Source of the DNA: Oxalicibacterium flavum
GTDB lineage: Bacteria; Pseudomonadota; Gammaproteobacteria; Burkholderiales; Burkholderiaceae_D
Direction of reading: 5' to 3'
Assembly: GCF_014635065.1 (NCBI RefSeq)
Contig: NZ_BMCG01000005.1
Span: 1-64,000, forward strand
DNA: 64,000 nt
This document shows, piece after piece, positions 38,154 through 47,772 of this stretch. Both the position numbers and the translations under genes were made by a program. The notes beneath the pieces are model-generated. The model was not told the origin of the DNA. It saw nothing but the letters and a program-made list of their open reading frames with translations, and did not search any database. Within the stretch, counting starts at the first letter, position 1, and the number at the start of each line of letters is the position of its first letter.

Positions 38154-38302
38154 GTGTTTGCTGCATCGTTGTTGCCGATGATAAATGTGGTTTATCAATC
38201 GATAGAAACGCCTGCCTTTCCAAGGCAGCCAGCCGGTTTTACACTGCGCCCTTCTCGTTCATCGGCCGCCCTGTGCGGCTTCACCAGCAGAGGAGTCAGG
38301 CA

Positions 38303-38587
38303 GTGTCCGCGCCCATCGAATACAACGGATTCAAGGTTGTCGTCACCGTGGTCAGGGAGACCAGAGAGCACGCGCCGGGCGTCGCCACGCGCGGCTGGCG
38401 CGGCCGCTTCGGTTTCTGGAAGGACGACGGCTCGGAACCGTTCACGGGCACCATCAGCCGCCCCGAGCCGCACCCGGACGACGCGCGCCGCAAGACGCTG
38501 CGCATCGCCAAGTCCATCATCGATGCCGAAAGCCGTCACCTGCGGTCCGCCACGCCATCCGCGCTGGAGTTTCTGGCGCGTCATTGA
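38303..38587 (+). CDS. small conserved-looking protein of unknown function
   Basis: A GTG start at 38303 is proposed because GAGGAG lies about 8 bases before it; the frame stays open upstream to 38117 but without a ribosome-binding site and through the terminator. The 94-residue product begins VSAPIEYNGFKVVVTVVRE. It has a Trp/Gly/Phe-rich central stretch (RGWRGRFGFWKDDG) and a helical C-terminus. There is no signal peptide or membrane segment. I do not recognise the family. It resembles short cytosolic proteins common in Burkholderiales genomes, but that is only an impression. Confidence 0.6.
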   Translation: MSAPIEYNGFKVVVTVVRETREHAPGVATRGWRGRFGFWKDDGSEPFTGTISRPEPHPDDARRKTLRIAKSIIDAESRHLRSATPSALEFLARH

Positions 38588-38633
38588 AATTCCGCCAAGC
38601 CATTGATATTTCACGTGATATTGGCGTCCGGCG

Positions 38634-38639
38634 TATAAT
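38634..38639 (+). promoter_or_regulatory. -10 element of a probable rhlE promoter
   Basis: A consensus TATAAT stands alone in GC-rich DNA about 210 bp upstream of rhlE. No good -35 hexamer lies 16-18 bp before it. If it is used, the message would have a leader of about 200 nucleotides, as is common for DEAD-box helicase genes with cold or autoregulatory control. Confidence 0.5.
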
Positions 38640-38851
38640 GTCGGCTGTTCTGTCGAGTGCGTAGTTTTGTGTGACAGCGCGGCCGAGAAATCTCCCCTCC
38701 CATGCGGCGGCCGTCCGCACATCCGCCTCGTCGCATCCGTCCGATTTTCCAGCTCATTCACCATTGTCGAAAGAGTCAGGTTTTGCGGGATTCGTCATGA
38801 AGCCGACACATGCGCGTGCTTCCATGGCCGTATCCCGACCTGCCAGCAAAC

Positions 38852-40339
38852 ATGTCCGATATCCAGACTGCCACTCCCTCCACCGCGTCCGAGGCTGCGC
38901 CTGCCGCCATCCGCTTCGAGGATTTCGGCCTGGCGCCGCAGATCCTGCGGGCGCTCGGCGACCAGGGTTACGTGCACCCGACGCCGATCCAGGCCGAGGC
39001 GATTCCCGTCGTCCTCAAGGGACGCGACGTGATGGGTGCGGCGCAGACCGGCACCGGCAAGACGGCCGGCTTTTCGCTGCCCATCATCCAGTTGCTGCTG
39101 GCGCACGCCAACACCAGCATGTCGCCGGCGCGCCATCCGGTGCGCGCGCTGATCCTGACGCCCACGCGCGAGCTGGCCGACCAGGTGGCCGAGAACGTGA
39201 AGGCCTATGCCCAGCATACGCCGCTGCGTTCGACGGTGGTGTTTGGCGGCATGGACATGAAGCCGCAGACTGTGATCCTGAAAGGTGGCGTTGAAATCGT
39301 CATCGCCACGCCAGGCCGCCTGCTGGACCACGTGGAACAGAAAAACATCAACCTCGGCCAAGTGCAGATGCTGGTCATGGACGAAGCCGACCGCATGCTT
39401 GACATGGGCTTCCTGCCGGACCTGCAGCGCATCATCAACCTGCTGCCCAAGCAGCGTCAGAACCTGATGTTCTCGGCCACCTTTTCGCCGGAGATCAAGA
39501 AACTCGCCGGCAGCTTCCTCAAGAACCCGGTCACCATCGAAGTCGCGCGCAGCAACGCCACCAACGAGAACGTCACGCAGATCATCTACAAGGTCGAGGA
39601 AAACGCCAAGAGCGATGCGGTCTCGCACATCATCCGCGAGCGTGGCCTGAAGCAGGTCATCGTCTTCTCCAACACCAAGATCGGCGCTTCGCGCGTGGCG
39701 CGCCAGCTGATCAGCGAAGGCGTCAAGGCATCCGCGATCCATGGCGACAAGTCGCAGGGCGAGCGCATGCAGGCGCTCGAACAGTTCAAGAACGGCGAGG
39801 TGGAAGTGCTGGTCGCGACCGACGTCGCCGCGCGCGGCCTCGACATCGCCGAACTGCCGTGCGTCATCAACTACGACCTGCCGTACAACGCCGAGGACTA
39901 CGTGCACCGCATCGGCCGCACCGGCCGCGCCGGCGCCAAGGGCGATGCGATCTCGTTCTATGCCGAGAAGGATGCGCGCCTGCTGCAGGACATCGAAAAG
40001 CTGACCAAGCAGAAGTTCGTGCCGGCCGAGCTGCAGGGCATGGTGGTGCGCGGTTCGCGCGAGCGTTTCTCGTCGGATCGCGGTCGCCGCGACGAAGGCC
40101 GCGGCCGCAGCGAGCGCAACGGCAGTGCGCGCGATGCGCATGCCGGTCACAGCTACACGCCGGGCGCGCGCAGCCCGTATGCAGCGCCGCGCAAGCAGGC
40201 GGTTGACCCTTTCTTCACCCAGCCTTACGAACCGTCGCAATCGCCTGCTGCGCAGGAAACGCCGGCCGATGGCAAGTCGTCCATCAAGCCGCAGAAGACC
40301 AAGGTCGCGGCCCTGCTGGGCGGCACGCCGAAGCGCTGA
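38852..40339 (+). CDS. rhlE: DEAD-box ATP-dependent RNA helicase
   Basis: The 495-residue helicase has all core motifs: Q motif (FEDFGL...TPIQ), Walker A AQTGTGKT, PTRELADQ, DEAD in VMDEADRMLDMGF, SAT, and HRIGRTGRAG. A basic Arg/Gly/Ser-rich tail (about 405-495) is typical of RhlE-type helicases acting in rRNA maturation and RNA decay. The ATG at 38852 gives the usual short N-terminus; an in-frame ATG at 38810 would add 14 residues. No strong ribosome-binding site is visible. A consensus -10 element lies about 210 bp upstream, and a bidirectional terminator follows. Confidence 0.9.
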   Translation: MSDIQTATPSTASEAAPAAIRFEDFGLAPQILRALGDQGYVHPTPIQAEAIPVVLKGRDVMGAAQTGTGKTAGFSLPIIQLLLAHANTSMSPARHPVRALILTPTRELADQVAENVKAYAQHTPLRSTVVFGGMDMKPQTVILKGGVEIVIATPGRLLDHVEQKNINLGQVQMLVMDEADRMLDMGFLPDLQRIINLLPKQRQNLMFSATFSPEIKKLAGSFLKNPVTIEVARSNATNENVTQIIYKVEENAKSDAVSHIIRERGLKQVIVFSNTKIGASRVARQLISEGVKASAIHGDKSQGERMQALEQFKNGEVEVLVATDVAARGLDIAELPCVINYDLPYNAEDYVHRIGRTGRAGAKGDAISFYAEKDARLLQDIEKLTKQKFVPAELQGMVVRGSRERFSSDRGRRDEGRGRSERNGSARDAHAGHSYTPGARSPYAAPRKQAVDPFFTQPYEPSQSPAAQETPADGKSSIKPQKTKVAALLGGTPKR

Positions 40340-40363
40340 TCTTCGTCTGCGCAATCCATGAAG

Positions 40364-40387
40364 AAAGGGCGCCGTCGGCGCCCTTTT
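40364..40387. terminator. bidirectional terminator between rhlE and the glycan cluster
   Basis: AAAGGGCGCC pairs with GGCGCCCTTT around GTC, with TTTT at 40384-40387 on the right and A residues on the left. It serves rhlE and the leftward thirteen-gene glycan operon, whose last stop codon is at 40396. Confidence 0.88.
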
Positions 40388-40395
40388 CATTTTCG

Positions 40396-43300
40396 TCAGT
40401 CCGGCAGCCAGGCCTTGCGCCAGGCGATCAGGTGCTCGCCTTCCAGCATCCAGTCCTGCCTGACCACGCGCCGTAAGTCGTCCCCCATACGCGCCGTCGC
40501 ATCGAGATCGGCAAGATGCATGCGGATCGCCTCCACCCAGTCGTGGAAGCGATTCTTCACGCGCGTCGCCGGCAGGCTGGCGTCGTGGTAGCAGCGCACG
40601 TCGCTGCAGACGACGGGGAAGCCGCAGGCGCCGTATTCGAGCAGGCGCAGATTGCTCTTGCACTGGTTGAAGAGATTGTCTTCCACCGGCGCCAGCGCGA
40701 GATCGAGGTCGAGGCTGGCAAGTTTCTGCGGGTACTGCGCGATCGGCACGCCCGCATGGTATTCATGGACATAGGGCCGCAGTTTGGGCGGGCACATGCC
40801 GAAGAACACCCAGTCAACCTCGTTTGCCAGTTCCCGCACCACGTCGGCGATCATCTCCAGGTCGCCGCCATGGCTGGCGCTGCCGGCCCAGCCGACGCGC
40901 GGCTTGGCGGACGTGCGGCGGCGGCTCTGCAGGTCGCCCCACCAGTTTACGGGCAGGTGGTTCTCGATCACGCGGATGTCCGGATGCAGGCCGGCGAAGG
41001 CTTCCTTCAACGCTTCGGTCGAGACCACGAAGCGGTCCACCGTTGCCAGACCCTGACGCAGCAGCTTGAGAACGTCACGCGACATGTCCTGCCGGTACCT
41101 GTTCTTCATCGGCAGGTTGGGCAGGTAATCGTCGAGCTCATAGACCTTGAACGCTTGCGAGAAGGCCTTGATCCGGCGCATGGCCTCGATGCGTTCCGGC
41201 GCGGTTTGCCGTTGCAGCACGATGGCATCGGGCGCATGACGTTCGAGCGCGGCCGGCAGCAGCAGGTTGGCGGTGATGGCGACGTCGATCAGGCCGGCTT
41301 CGCCCATTGCCAGCGCCGGCTGGATGACGCGGTAATGGCCGCAGCCATACACGTCGGCATGATGCGCGAGCACGGTCGGCAGCGGATGCCAGCTCTGCAG
41401 CGGCCGCCACGCCAGTTGCGGTTCGGCCAGCCGGAATGCCTGTTCCTCCTGCAGCGAGAAGCCCGGATGATAGGACGGATCGCGCGCCAGCACGGGCAGC
41501 CAGCGCGCGTACATCGCGTCTTCCTCTGCCGTGCCGGCGGCGGTGTCGAGCGGCATGTCCATCAGCAGCGTGGCGCGCGGCGTCCAGACGTTCAGATAAC
41601 CGGCCTGCTGCAGCTTCAGGCACAGGTCGGCGTCGGCCCAGCGCGCCAGCAGCGCGTCTTCGTCGAAACCGCCGGCCTGCAGGAACAGTTCGCGCCGCAG
41701 CATCAGGCATTCGCCGCTGAGTGCCGCGTAGTTCTGGTCCAGCTGCAGGCGATGCATGTAGCCGTGGTCGTCGTGCGCCAGGCCCTCGAAGGCGCGGCCT
41801 ATCGGGCCGTGGAGGCCGAGCAGCAGTCCGGCATGGCGGATCTTGCCGTCGGCCGATAGCAGCTTGGCGCCGACCGCGCCGACCTCGGGCCGCAGCGCAT
41901 GATTGAGAAGCTGCTGCAGCCAGTCTTTGTGCAGTACGCCGGCGCCGTCTTCCAGCCACAGCAGGAAATCGCCGCGCGCCTGCTGTGCCGCCTCGTTGCG
42001 GATGCCGGAGCGTGAGCGGTTCGCATCGAAGCGCAGCACGCGCAGCTGTTCGCTGTTGAGCGCCGCGATGCCATCGAGCCAGTTGCGGATGGAAGACTCC
42101 TGATTGCCGTGATCGAGCAGCAGCACTTCGTAGTTGGCGTGACCGGTGTTTTCCAGCAGCGTCTCCAGGCAACGCTGGATTTGCGGCAGCCGGTCGCGCA
42201 CCGCGATCAGGATGCTGACCGCGGGCTCTACGTCATGGCCGTAGTCGATCTGGTGGCAGCCGGACAGGTGACTGCCGACGACCGCATGTTCGTAGCCGCG
42301 CCGCTGCAGGTGACGCTGGATGACGGCCTGTCGGTGTTCGGAATGTTGCGGTTCGCCGGCTGCCTCTGCCGGGCTCGCCGTCAACAGCGGTTCGGCGATG
42401 TGCGCGACGCTGCCCAGCCCGAACTGTTCGATCAGGCGCAACTGCCAGTCGAGTTCGAAGGCCTGTCCGCAGTCGGCCGCGAAGCCGCCCTGTTCGTGCA
42501 GCGTCGCGCGGCGGAACAGCCAGTGCGCCGACATCCCGGCCGGGGAACTCAACAGCAGGTCGAGATTCATGTCCGGCCGCAGCAGCACGCCGAGTTCATC
42601 GTCGCGATGGCGGGCCAGTTCGTCCGCATATGCGGCGTGACAGGTATCGGGCAGGGTGGGCAGATCGAGCGCCGCCATCAGCAGGCCGCTCGGCAGGAAC
42701 TCGCTGCCGGCCTGCGCCAGCAATACCCAGTCCGCCGCCGTTTCGGCAACGATGCGGTTGACGGTCTCCGCGCACGCATGGTCCGCGTTGAGGCGAACGA
42801 TCTTCGCACGTCCTTCGAGCGCTGGCAGCGCGGACGGCGAGCATACCCATGCTTCCACGTTGCGATAGAGATTGACCTGCTCCAGGTTGTCTAGCGTACG
42901 TGTGATCGCCTCCGCTGCGCCGCTGCGGTCGAGCACCGCTACGGCAATGCGCGGTCCGCCATTCAAGGCGGCAAGCCGCTGCTCGATCAGTTGTTGCTGG
43001 GCCGGAATCGGATAGCGTGCGCCTAGCCAGCTGAACAGCGGCACGCTGCCGAGGCCGGACGCGCGATGCAGCGCGGCCAGCAGGTCCACCGGCTTGAACA
43101 GGCGCGCCTTGAGCCGCGTGATCGGCGCGACCTGGACCAACCGGTTGTCGCCGCTCGTGCGGTACCAGCCGAGATCGCGGATCGCCTGACAGAAATCAGC
43201 ATGTCCTTTTTCGCCAATGCCCGGCTTGTCGCGGCCGGCTTGGCTGAACTGTTCGCGTGATACCCGAAAACGGGTAAGACGATCGGAAAGAAAAGCCAAG

Positions 43301-43932
43301 TCCCCGAGTTGCAGTAACTTCACATATATGGCCAAGTCCCCAACCCATGAAATCGGCTTCCCGTTGAGGAACATCAATTGCTCGCCAATAGCGAGCAGGT
43401 CATCTCGCCGACACAATACACAACTGGGCTCACCAATGAAGTTGAGCGTGTAGTCGGCGAGCAGCGACACCAGCTCGGGGCCGTTGACGAGTACATCCCC
43501 GCTGAACGGGGAACAGGTCGCCAGGATATCCGGCAATGCCTGCCCATCTTCATCAATCCGCTGCCGCCGGGCAGAGGCCAGGCGCACGTTGATATTGCCT
43601 TCCATCGCAGCGACCAAGGCAGCAACGCAACTTGGTTCCAGCACGTCATCGTCATGCAGAAACTTGACGTATTTGCCTTGGGCCAGGCTGATGGCACGAA
43701 TCGTATTCCGGCGCTCGCGCAACGGACTCTCGTTTCTGGCGTAGCGGATCGGCGTGGAAGTGGCTGCCTGCTTGCTCTCCACCAGAGTGGCTATCCGATC
43801 ATCCGGGCTGTCATCGCTGATGACCAGTTCCAGGTTCGGATAGGTCTGTGCGAGCGCGCTGTCCAACGCCTGTTCCAGATAGCGGAACTTGTACGCTGGG
43901 ATGACAATGCTCACCAACGGCATGCAGGTCAT
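40396..43932 (-). CDS. large multi-domain glycosyltransferase
   Basis: The 1178-residue cytosolic protein appears to contain four modules. A GT-A/GT2 module (about 1-240) opens with LVSIVIPAYKFRYLEQALDS and has the DDD motif in KFLHDDDVLEP. A second, degenerate GT2-like module spans about 330-520. A third GT2 module (about 565-810) opens AVSILIAVRDRLPQIQRCLE. A C-terminal GT-B/GT4-like module (about 860-1178) carries RVGWAGSASHGGDLEMIADV and a late LLEYGACGFPVVCSDV motif. Such proteins build surface polysaccharide or glycosylate proteins. It is the last gene of the nonulosonate operon and overlaps the NeuB gene by 4 bp, so it may transfer the cluster's sugar. Acceptor unknown. Confidence 0.8.
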   Translation of the reverse strand: MTCMPLVSIVIPAYKFRYLEQALDSALAQTYPNLELVISDDSPDDRIATLVESKQAATSTPIRYARNESPLRERRNTIRAISLAQGKYVKFLHDDDVLEPSCVAALVAAMEGNINVRLASARRQRIDEDGQALPDILATCSPFSGDVLVNGPELVSLLADYTLNFIGEPSCVLCRRDDLLAIGEQLMFLNGKPISWVGDLAIYVKLLQLGDLAFLSDRLTRFRVSREQFSQAGRDKPGIGEKGHADFCQAIRDLGWYRTSGDNRLVQVAPITRLKARLFKPVDLLAALHRASGLGSVPLFSWLGARYPIPAQQQLIEQRLAALNGGPRIAVAVLDRSGAAEAITRTLDNLEQVNLYRNVEAWVCSPSALPALEGRAKIVRLNADHACAETVNRIVAETAADWVLLAQAGSEFLPSGLLMAALDLPTLPDTCHAAYADELARHRDDELGVLLRPDMNLDLLLSSPAGMSAHWLFRRATLHEQGGFAADCGQAFELDWQLRLIEQFGLGSVAHIAEPLLTASPAEAAGEPQHSEHRQAVIQRHLQRRGYEHAVVGSHLSGCHQIDYGHDVEPAVSILIAVRDRLPQIQRCLETLLENTGHANYEVLLLDHGNQESSIRNWLDGIAALNSEQLRVLRFDANRSRSGIRNEAAQQARGDFLLWLEDGAGVLHKDWLQQLLNHALRPEVGAVGAKLLSADGKIRHAGLLLGLHGPIGRAFEGLAHDDHGYMHRLQLDQNYAALSGECLMLRRELFLQAGGFDEDALLARWADADLCLKLQQAGYLNVWTPRATLLMDMPLDTAAGTAEEDAMYARWLPVLARDPSYHPGFSLQEEQAFRLAEPQLAWRPLQSWHPLPTVLAHHADVYGCGHYRVIQPALAMGEAGLIDVAITANLLLPAALERHAPDAIVLQRQTAPERIEAMRRIKAFSQAFKVYELDDYLPNLPMKNRYRQDMSRDVLKLLRQGLATVDRFVVSTEALKEAFAGLHPDIRVIENHLPVNWWGDLQSRRRTSAKPRVGWAGSASHGGDLEMIADVVRELANEVDWVFFGMCPPKLRPYVHEYHAGVPIAQYPQKLASLDLDLALAPVEDNLFNQCKSNLRLLEYGACGFPVVCSDVRCYHDASLPATRVKNRFHDWVEAIRMHLADLDATARMGDDLRRVVRQDWMLEGEHLIAWRKAWLPD

Positions 43933-45488
43933 GAACTCAAGCCTCTTGCTGCAACACGATATTTATGATGTTCGCTTGGCTTTATGCGTTTCTGCTCATC
44001 TCCAACGATTCGCTCGGCAAGGCGAATATCCTTGACGAAATTGGCGAAATCATCATTAACCAAATCCATAGCTACTTCGTCAAAGTGCGCCCATGATACT
44101 GTCCCATATTTGACATGCTTTTCAATCATTTGTGCGCCTGCAGCCACAGCCATTTGCGAACACAAGCTGCCTATATCATGACTGGAAAATCCTGGAATTA
44201 TGCGGGAGTCGCGCCGGCTAGCATTGTAATAGTGGCGAACCACACCGATTTGGGTGTCTTCTCTACGCGATGGATAAGTTGACGTGCACTGCAGAAGATA
44301 GATGCGCCGGGCCTTTGAAAACTGGCTCAGGATGTATGCTTCATAGGACTCGTCTGTATATCCGGTTGAAATCACAAGATCACCGGAGAATTCGCGACTA
44401 ACCGCGTCCAAAAAATGACGATGCTCGGATATGGTTGACGGCAGCTTGATCATGTCGGCTCCCAAATCCAGCATGTACCTGAATGATTGATAATCCAGAA
44501 CTGATGCGAACCAACGTATTCCTATGCGTTTGCAGAAAGAATCTACCCATTGAAATTGCTCTTTGGTGAGCTCCAGTCCCAGTCTGTAATCGCGAAAAGT
44601 CTTTCCGAAAGGTGAGGCGTATGGCTTTTCCAACTCCTCCGCAGAATAAAAAGTTTCAACATCGCGCTTTTGCAACTTGATGCAATTTGCGCCGGCATGC
44701 TTAGCCGCAAGGATCATTGACTCAAGTCGTTCCATGTCGCCGAAGTGATTAGTGGTCAATTCGGCGACGATCTGTACTTTATATTTTTGATCCTCGTCCG
44801 ACTGCAAAATCGATTGTTTGCTTCCTGTCACCTTTTCGCGCAGCAGATGGTTGAAAGCCTCAACGGAATAAAAGCTGTAAGACTTCTCGCCAACGTGGAT
44901 TACATCCACTGCTAGTCGTTCTCGTTCCTGAAGAATGTGCTCAAGAAGCTCTTCCTGGGCTCTGACAGCATGTTCTAGCAGTTCTGGCTCTTCACGCCGT
45001 GAAATATTGGTGATGTGTTGCGACCAACCGTGACGGGTAGTGAAGTCGAAACCAACCAAAAACACTTTTTTGCGTCGGCCAGCCTGCCGACCGATCTGAT
45101 CAGCAAGCTTGAGTGCACTAATGACGATTGCATGCTCTATGTGGAAATCTTCGGAAAAGAAACGATCCAACAGAAAGTCGGCAGTATGTGGCGTATATGG
45201 CACATACTCGGCATGGATGCTGGCCCGAGCCTTGGCAATGAGACGATCAGTCACGTATAGCCGGCACTGTGGTCCATACTGCTCAAGCGAATCCAGCACC
45301 CAACCATGGTGGAAAACCGCTACGTCACCCGCATGGATGATCTCCGAATCGTTGACATTAATGACAATGAAATCATCCAGCACTGACAGGTCCATCAAGT
45401 CGGCACTGGGTCCCTTGCCGAGGATAACGATGTCCTGCTCTTGCTTGTCATGCAAAGAGTCGGCCAGAGCTTTTTTCCAGTTCATCAA
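43929..45488 (-). CDS. N-acylneuraminate synthase (NeuB) domain fused to a Rossmann-like N-terminal domain
   Basis: The 519-residue protein is a fusion. Residues about 236-500 form a NeuB-type TIM barrel, with IVAELTTNHFGDMERLESMI, GFSSHD (metal His near 437) and AGAQMIEKHVK. NeuB enzymes condense phosphoenolpyruvate with a six-carbon amino sugar to make sialic or other nonulosonic acids. The C-terminal antifreeze-like (SAF) domain that normally completes the active site is absent. Residues about 15-215 form another domain starting DIVILGKGPSADLMDLS and containing RRKKVFLVGFDFT, reminiscent of DUF115/GT42-like folds. It overlaps both neighbours by 4 bp and has lower G+C than the flanks. Confidence 0.8.
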   Translation of the reverse strand: MMNWKKALADSLHDKQEQDIVILGKGPSADLMDLSVLDDFIVINVNDSEIIHAGDVAVFHHGWVLDSLEQYGPQCRLYVTDRLIAKARASIHAEYVPYTPHTADFLLDRFFSEDFHIEHAIVISALKLADQIGRQAGRRKKVFLVGFDFTTRHGWSQHITNISRREEPELLEHAVRAQEELLEHILQERERLAVDVIHVGEKSYSFYSVEAFNHLLREKVTGSKQSILQSDEDQKYKVQIVAELTTNHFGDMERLESMILAAKHAGANCIKLQKRDVETFYSAEELEKPYASPFGKTFRDYRLGLELTKEQFQWVDSFCKRIGIRWFASVLDYQSFRYMLDLGADMIKLPSTISEHRHFLDAVSREFSGDLVISTGYTDESYEAYILSQFSKARRIYLLQCTSTYPSRREDTQIGVVRHYYNASRRDSRIIPGFSSHDIGSLCSQMAVAAGAQMIEKHVKYGTVSWAHFDEVAMDLVNDDFANFVKDIRLAERIVGDEQKRIKPSEHHKYRVAARGLSS

Positions 45489-46189
45489 GAGATCTTCCCG
45501 TGACGTGAGAGACAGACATGGTATTTACGCACAGGTAAAAGCAACTGGCCACGGTAAGGCTGTCCGTCCACTTGTGCAGAGCATCCGTGTTCAAGTGCCA
45601 GATTCAGGCCCGGCAAAACATCCCAGGCGTTGGCACCCCGAATGTTTTCGAAACGAGAGAAACTACCGCGTACGGCAGCCAGCATGTTGTACATGGAGCA
45701 GCCTATTACCCGATATTCATAACCACCCGGCTGGCGTGCCAGATCATCCTTGCTCAAGGAAGACGACAACCCCATGATGCGTGAACGAAAGGTCCGCAAT
45801 GAATCACCGGTTACAAGCCGGTCATTCAATTCAGGCAGATAGATGCCGGAAGCCAAATGCTGCCCTTTTTGGAAAATGGATACTCCCACTCCCCATTCCT
45901 TCAACCCGGAAACGAAGTTCTCGGTTCCGTCTATCGGATCAAGAATTACATAACTACCCAACGGATCAAGCATATCCGCATTAAACGGGGCCAATTCTTC
46001 GGAGAGTAATAAGAATCCCGGCAAATTTTGCTGAAGATAACCAAGAACAAGCTCCTGCACCAGCAAGTCGCCTTTACTGACCGGGCTTTCGTCTTCTTTT
46101 TGTTCGAACTGGTCACGTAATGCCAGTATTGAAGCCAGCATGTTCTCGATCTTGGCAAACATGGCGAGAATGTGGGTTCTCATTTTCAA
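45485..46189 (-). CDS. inositol monophosphatase-family phosphatase
   Basis: The 234-residue protein carries the lithium-sensitive phosphatase metal motifs: SEELAP (about 63-68), [10 protein letters not shown] (about 83-92) and [18 protein letters not shown] (about 185-202). These Mg-dependent enzymes remove phosphate from inositol phosphates, sugar phosphates or nucleotides. In this operon a role in dephosphorylating a nonulosonate or sugar intermediate is plausible (inference from position only). It overlaps the upstream acetyltransferase and the downstream NeuB gene by 4 bp each, and shares their lower G+C. Confidence 0.8.
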   Translation of the reverse strand: MKMRTHILAMFAKIENMLASILALRDQFEQKEDESPVSKGDLLVQELVLGYLQQNLPGFLLLSEELAPFNADMLDPLGSYVILDPIDGTENFVSGLKEWGVGVSIFQKGQHLASGIYLPELNDRLVTGDSLRTFRSRIMGLSSSLSKDDLARQPGGYEYRVIGCSMYNMLAAVRGSFSRFENIRGANAWDVLPGLNLALEHGCSAQVDGQPYRGQLLLPVRKYHVCLSRHGKIS

Positions 46190-47052
46190 TCTTTTCCAAT
46201 CAGATCATCAGGGAAAGTCAGGGTGCGAGGCTGCCATACGTCAATTTCATGGTTGGCAATGGTGGCCTCCAACTGGCCCAAAAATTCGATTGGGGCCTGC
46301 ATGTTCATCGCTTGCAAATCAGCGAATGAATATTCCCACCAATGACTCTTCAACAAGCGCTGTATCACCTTTTCACTGAAGCGCATGCGCTGTACCTTGG
46401 CAGGCACTCCTGCGACGATTGTGTATGGTGGTACATCGCGAGTAACCACTGCATTGGAAGCAAGTATTGCCCCGGTTCCCACTGAAATGCCCATACTTAA
46501 CACTACATTTTCACCAATCCACACGTCATGACCTATTGTTGGATATGTTTTTCCCAAACGGGGATCGAACACACGGCGAGATGGTGCAGCGTTGGCCGCA
46601 AGCTCCCTCTCGATGAGTGAATGAATGCTTGTGGTTGCCTTGACCCCACTTGGCTGGAAGAATGCAACTGAGGTAGACACCCAATCAGTCGGGTGAGCAA
46701 AGTCGAGGAAGCGCAGGCCTTTGCCGATAGAACAATAACGCCCAACGCTCAAGCCCTCCGGTAACGACGAATGTGAATAGGATGCAGCCCCCATCGTGCA
46801 GAAGCCCCCCTCCGCAGTCCATGGGTTGGGACCATACAGCCCCCCATGGAATGCACAGGGACCCTCAACTACGATTCGGCGACCAAAGGTATATTCACTA
46901 AGCTTGGAAAGCCAACCGCCATTTCCATCATGGTTTTCTATCGAGCTATCGGTGGAGATGCCCACCTCTCGCAGCTTTTCAAGCCAAGCCGGAGTAACCG
47001 CAACAGTCAGCGGAAATGGCAATTTCGAAGATGCGATTACTGCGGGCTTCAT
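46186..47052 (-). CDS. CatB-type left-handed beta-helix acetyltransferase
   Basis: The 288-residue protein has hexapeptide repeats characteristic of left-handed beta-helix acyltransferases. They are clearest in [16 protein letters not shown] and [20 protein letters not shown], followed by [18 protein letters not shown], the typical end of CatB/xenobiotic acetyltransferases. Residues 1-90 are an additional N-terminal part of unknown role. It probably O- or N-acetylates a sugar with acetyl-CoA. It is coupled by 4-bp overlaps to neuA upstream and to the phosphatase downstream. G+C is lower than in the flanks. Confidence 0.78.
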   Translation of the reverse strand: MKPAVIASSKLPFPLTVAVTPAWLEKLREVGISTDSSIENHDGNGGWLSKLSEYTFGRRIVVEGPCAFHGGLYGPNPWTAEGGFCTMGAASYSHSSLPEGLSVGRYCSIGKGLRFLDFAHPTDWVSTSVAFFQPSGVKATTSIHSLIERELAANAAPSRRVFDPRLGKTYPTIGHDVWIGENVVLSMGISVGTGAILASNAVVTRDVPPYTIVAGVPAKVQRMRFSEKVIQRLLKSHWWEYSFADLQAMNMQAPIEFLGQLEATIANHEIDVWQPRTLTFPDDLIGKD

Positions 47053-47735
47053 ATGCCTTTTTTCGCAACGGGGGAGTTTCGTGCGGTATACAGCAACTGT
47101 GCCAATTCGAACTCCTCCATGGTATCGATATCGGTACCTTCGATCATCGAAGTTTCCATGAAATACGGATTGTCACCTGTTTGAAACCGATTGATCAGCA
47201 TCGACTTCTTGCTGGCCAACCACAATGCACAATTCATCTGGTACAGCGGTCGCAGCTTCTGCGAAAAGCTTGCCCATACCCCAAATTGAAAATTCAATGG
47301 CAGCATGTCGGGCCCGAGAAAATAGTGCTGGAACCGGGTTACGGTCATCAGCGAATCATGTTCACTCTGATCGGAAAGTTGCTGCACTGCCTCATCATAA
47401 CGACTGAACAACGGAGATGTGGGCGGGCACCATGCCACCAGCGTCTCATCATCTTCGGGAAGTTGCTGCAAAACGCCGGTTAGAACCTCACTCCATGGCG
47501 TCTCATCCAAGCATAGGCGGGTAGGGCGATGCAGGAAGTTGGCACCGAATTTTTCCGCGATAAGGCGGCCTTTTTCAGAGTCGCTTGAAACGTAGACTGC
47601 ATCAAACACGTTTGATGCAAGACACTGTCGAACCTTGATTTCCAGCAAAGACATTCCTCCCTCAAAGAGACGAAAATTCTTTTCCGGAACACGTCTGGAG
47701 TTACCTTTTGTGGGGATGATGGCAATGGTTCTCAT
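47049..47735 (-). CDS. neuA: acylneuraminate cytidylyltransferase (CMP-nonulosonate synthetase)
   Basis: The 228-residue enzyme activates a nonulosonic acid as the CMP-sugar using CTP. The N-terminal nucleotide-binding motif is [20 protein letters not shown] split over residues 4-23. Later elements are [18 protein letters not shown] and [15 protein letters not shown], typical of the family. The ATG at 47735 is the natural start because the motif lies directly after it; the frame above it is lower-quality and crosses the gene spacer. It overlaps the downstream acetyltransferase by 4 bp. Its presence is the strongest evidence that the cluster makes a CMP-activated nine-carbon sugar. Confidence 0.87.
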   Translation of the reverse strand: MRTIAIIPTKGNSRRVPEKNFRLFEGGMSLLEIKVRQCLASNVFDAVYVSSDSEKGRLIAEKFGANFLHRPTRLCLDETPWSEVLTGVLQQLPEDDETLVAWCPPTSPLFSRYDEAVQQLSDQSEHDSLMTVTRFQHYFLGPDMLPLNFQFGVWASFSQKLRPLYQMNCALWLASKKSMLINRFQTGDNPYFMETSMIEGTDIDTMEEFELAQLLYTARNSPVAKKGI

Positions 47736-47772
47736 GTGACTTTGATTTTTTTTAAAATGTAATCTAAGCGTG

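Noticed and set aside
38795-40663. A 622-codon leftward frame opposite rhlE
   Set aside because: It overlaps the helicase, whose motifs are all intact, and runs through the bidirectional terminator at 40364-40387.
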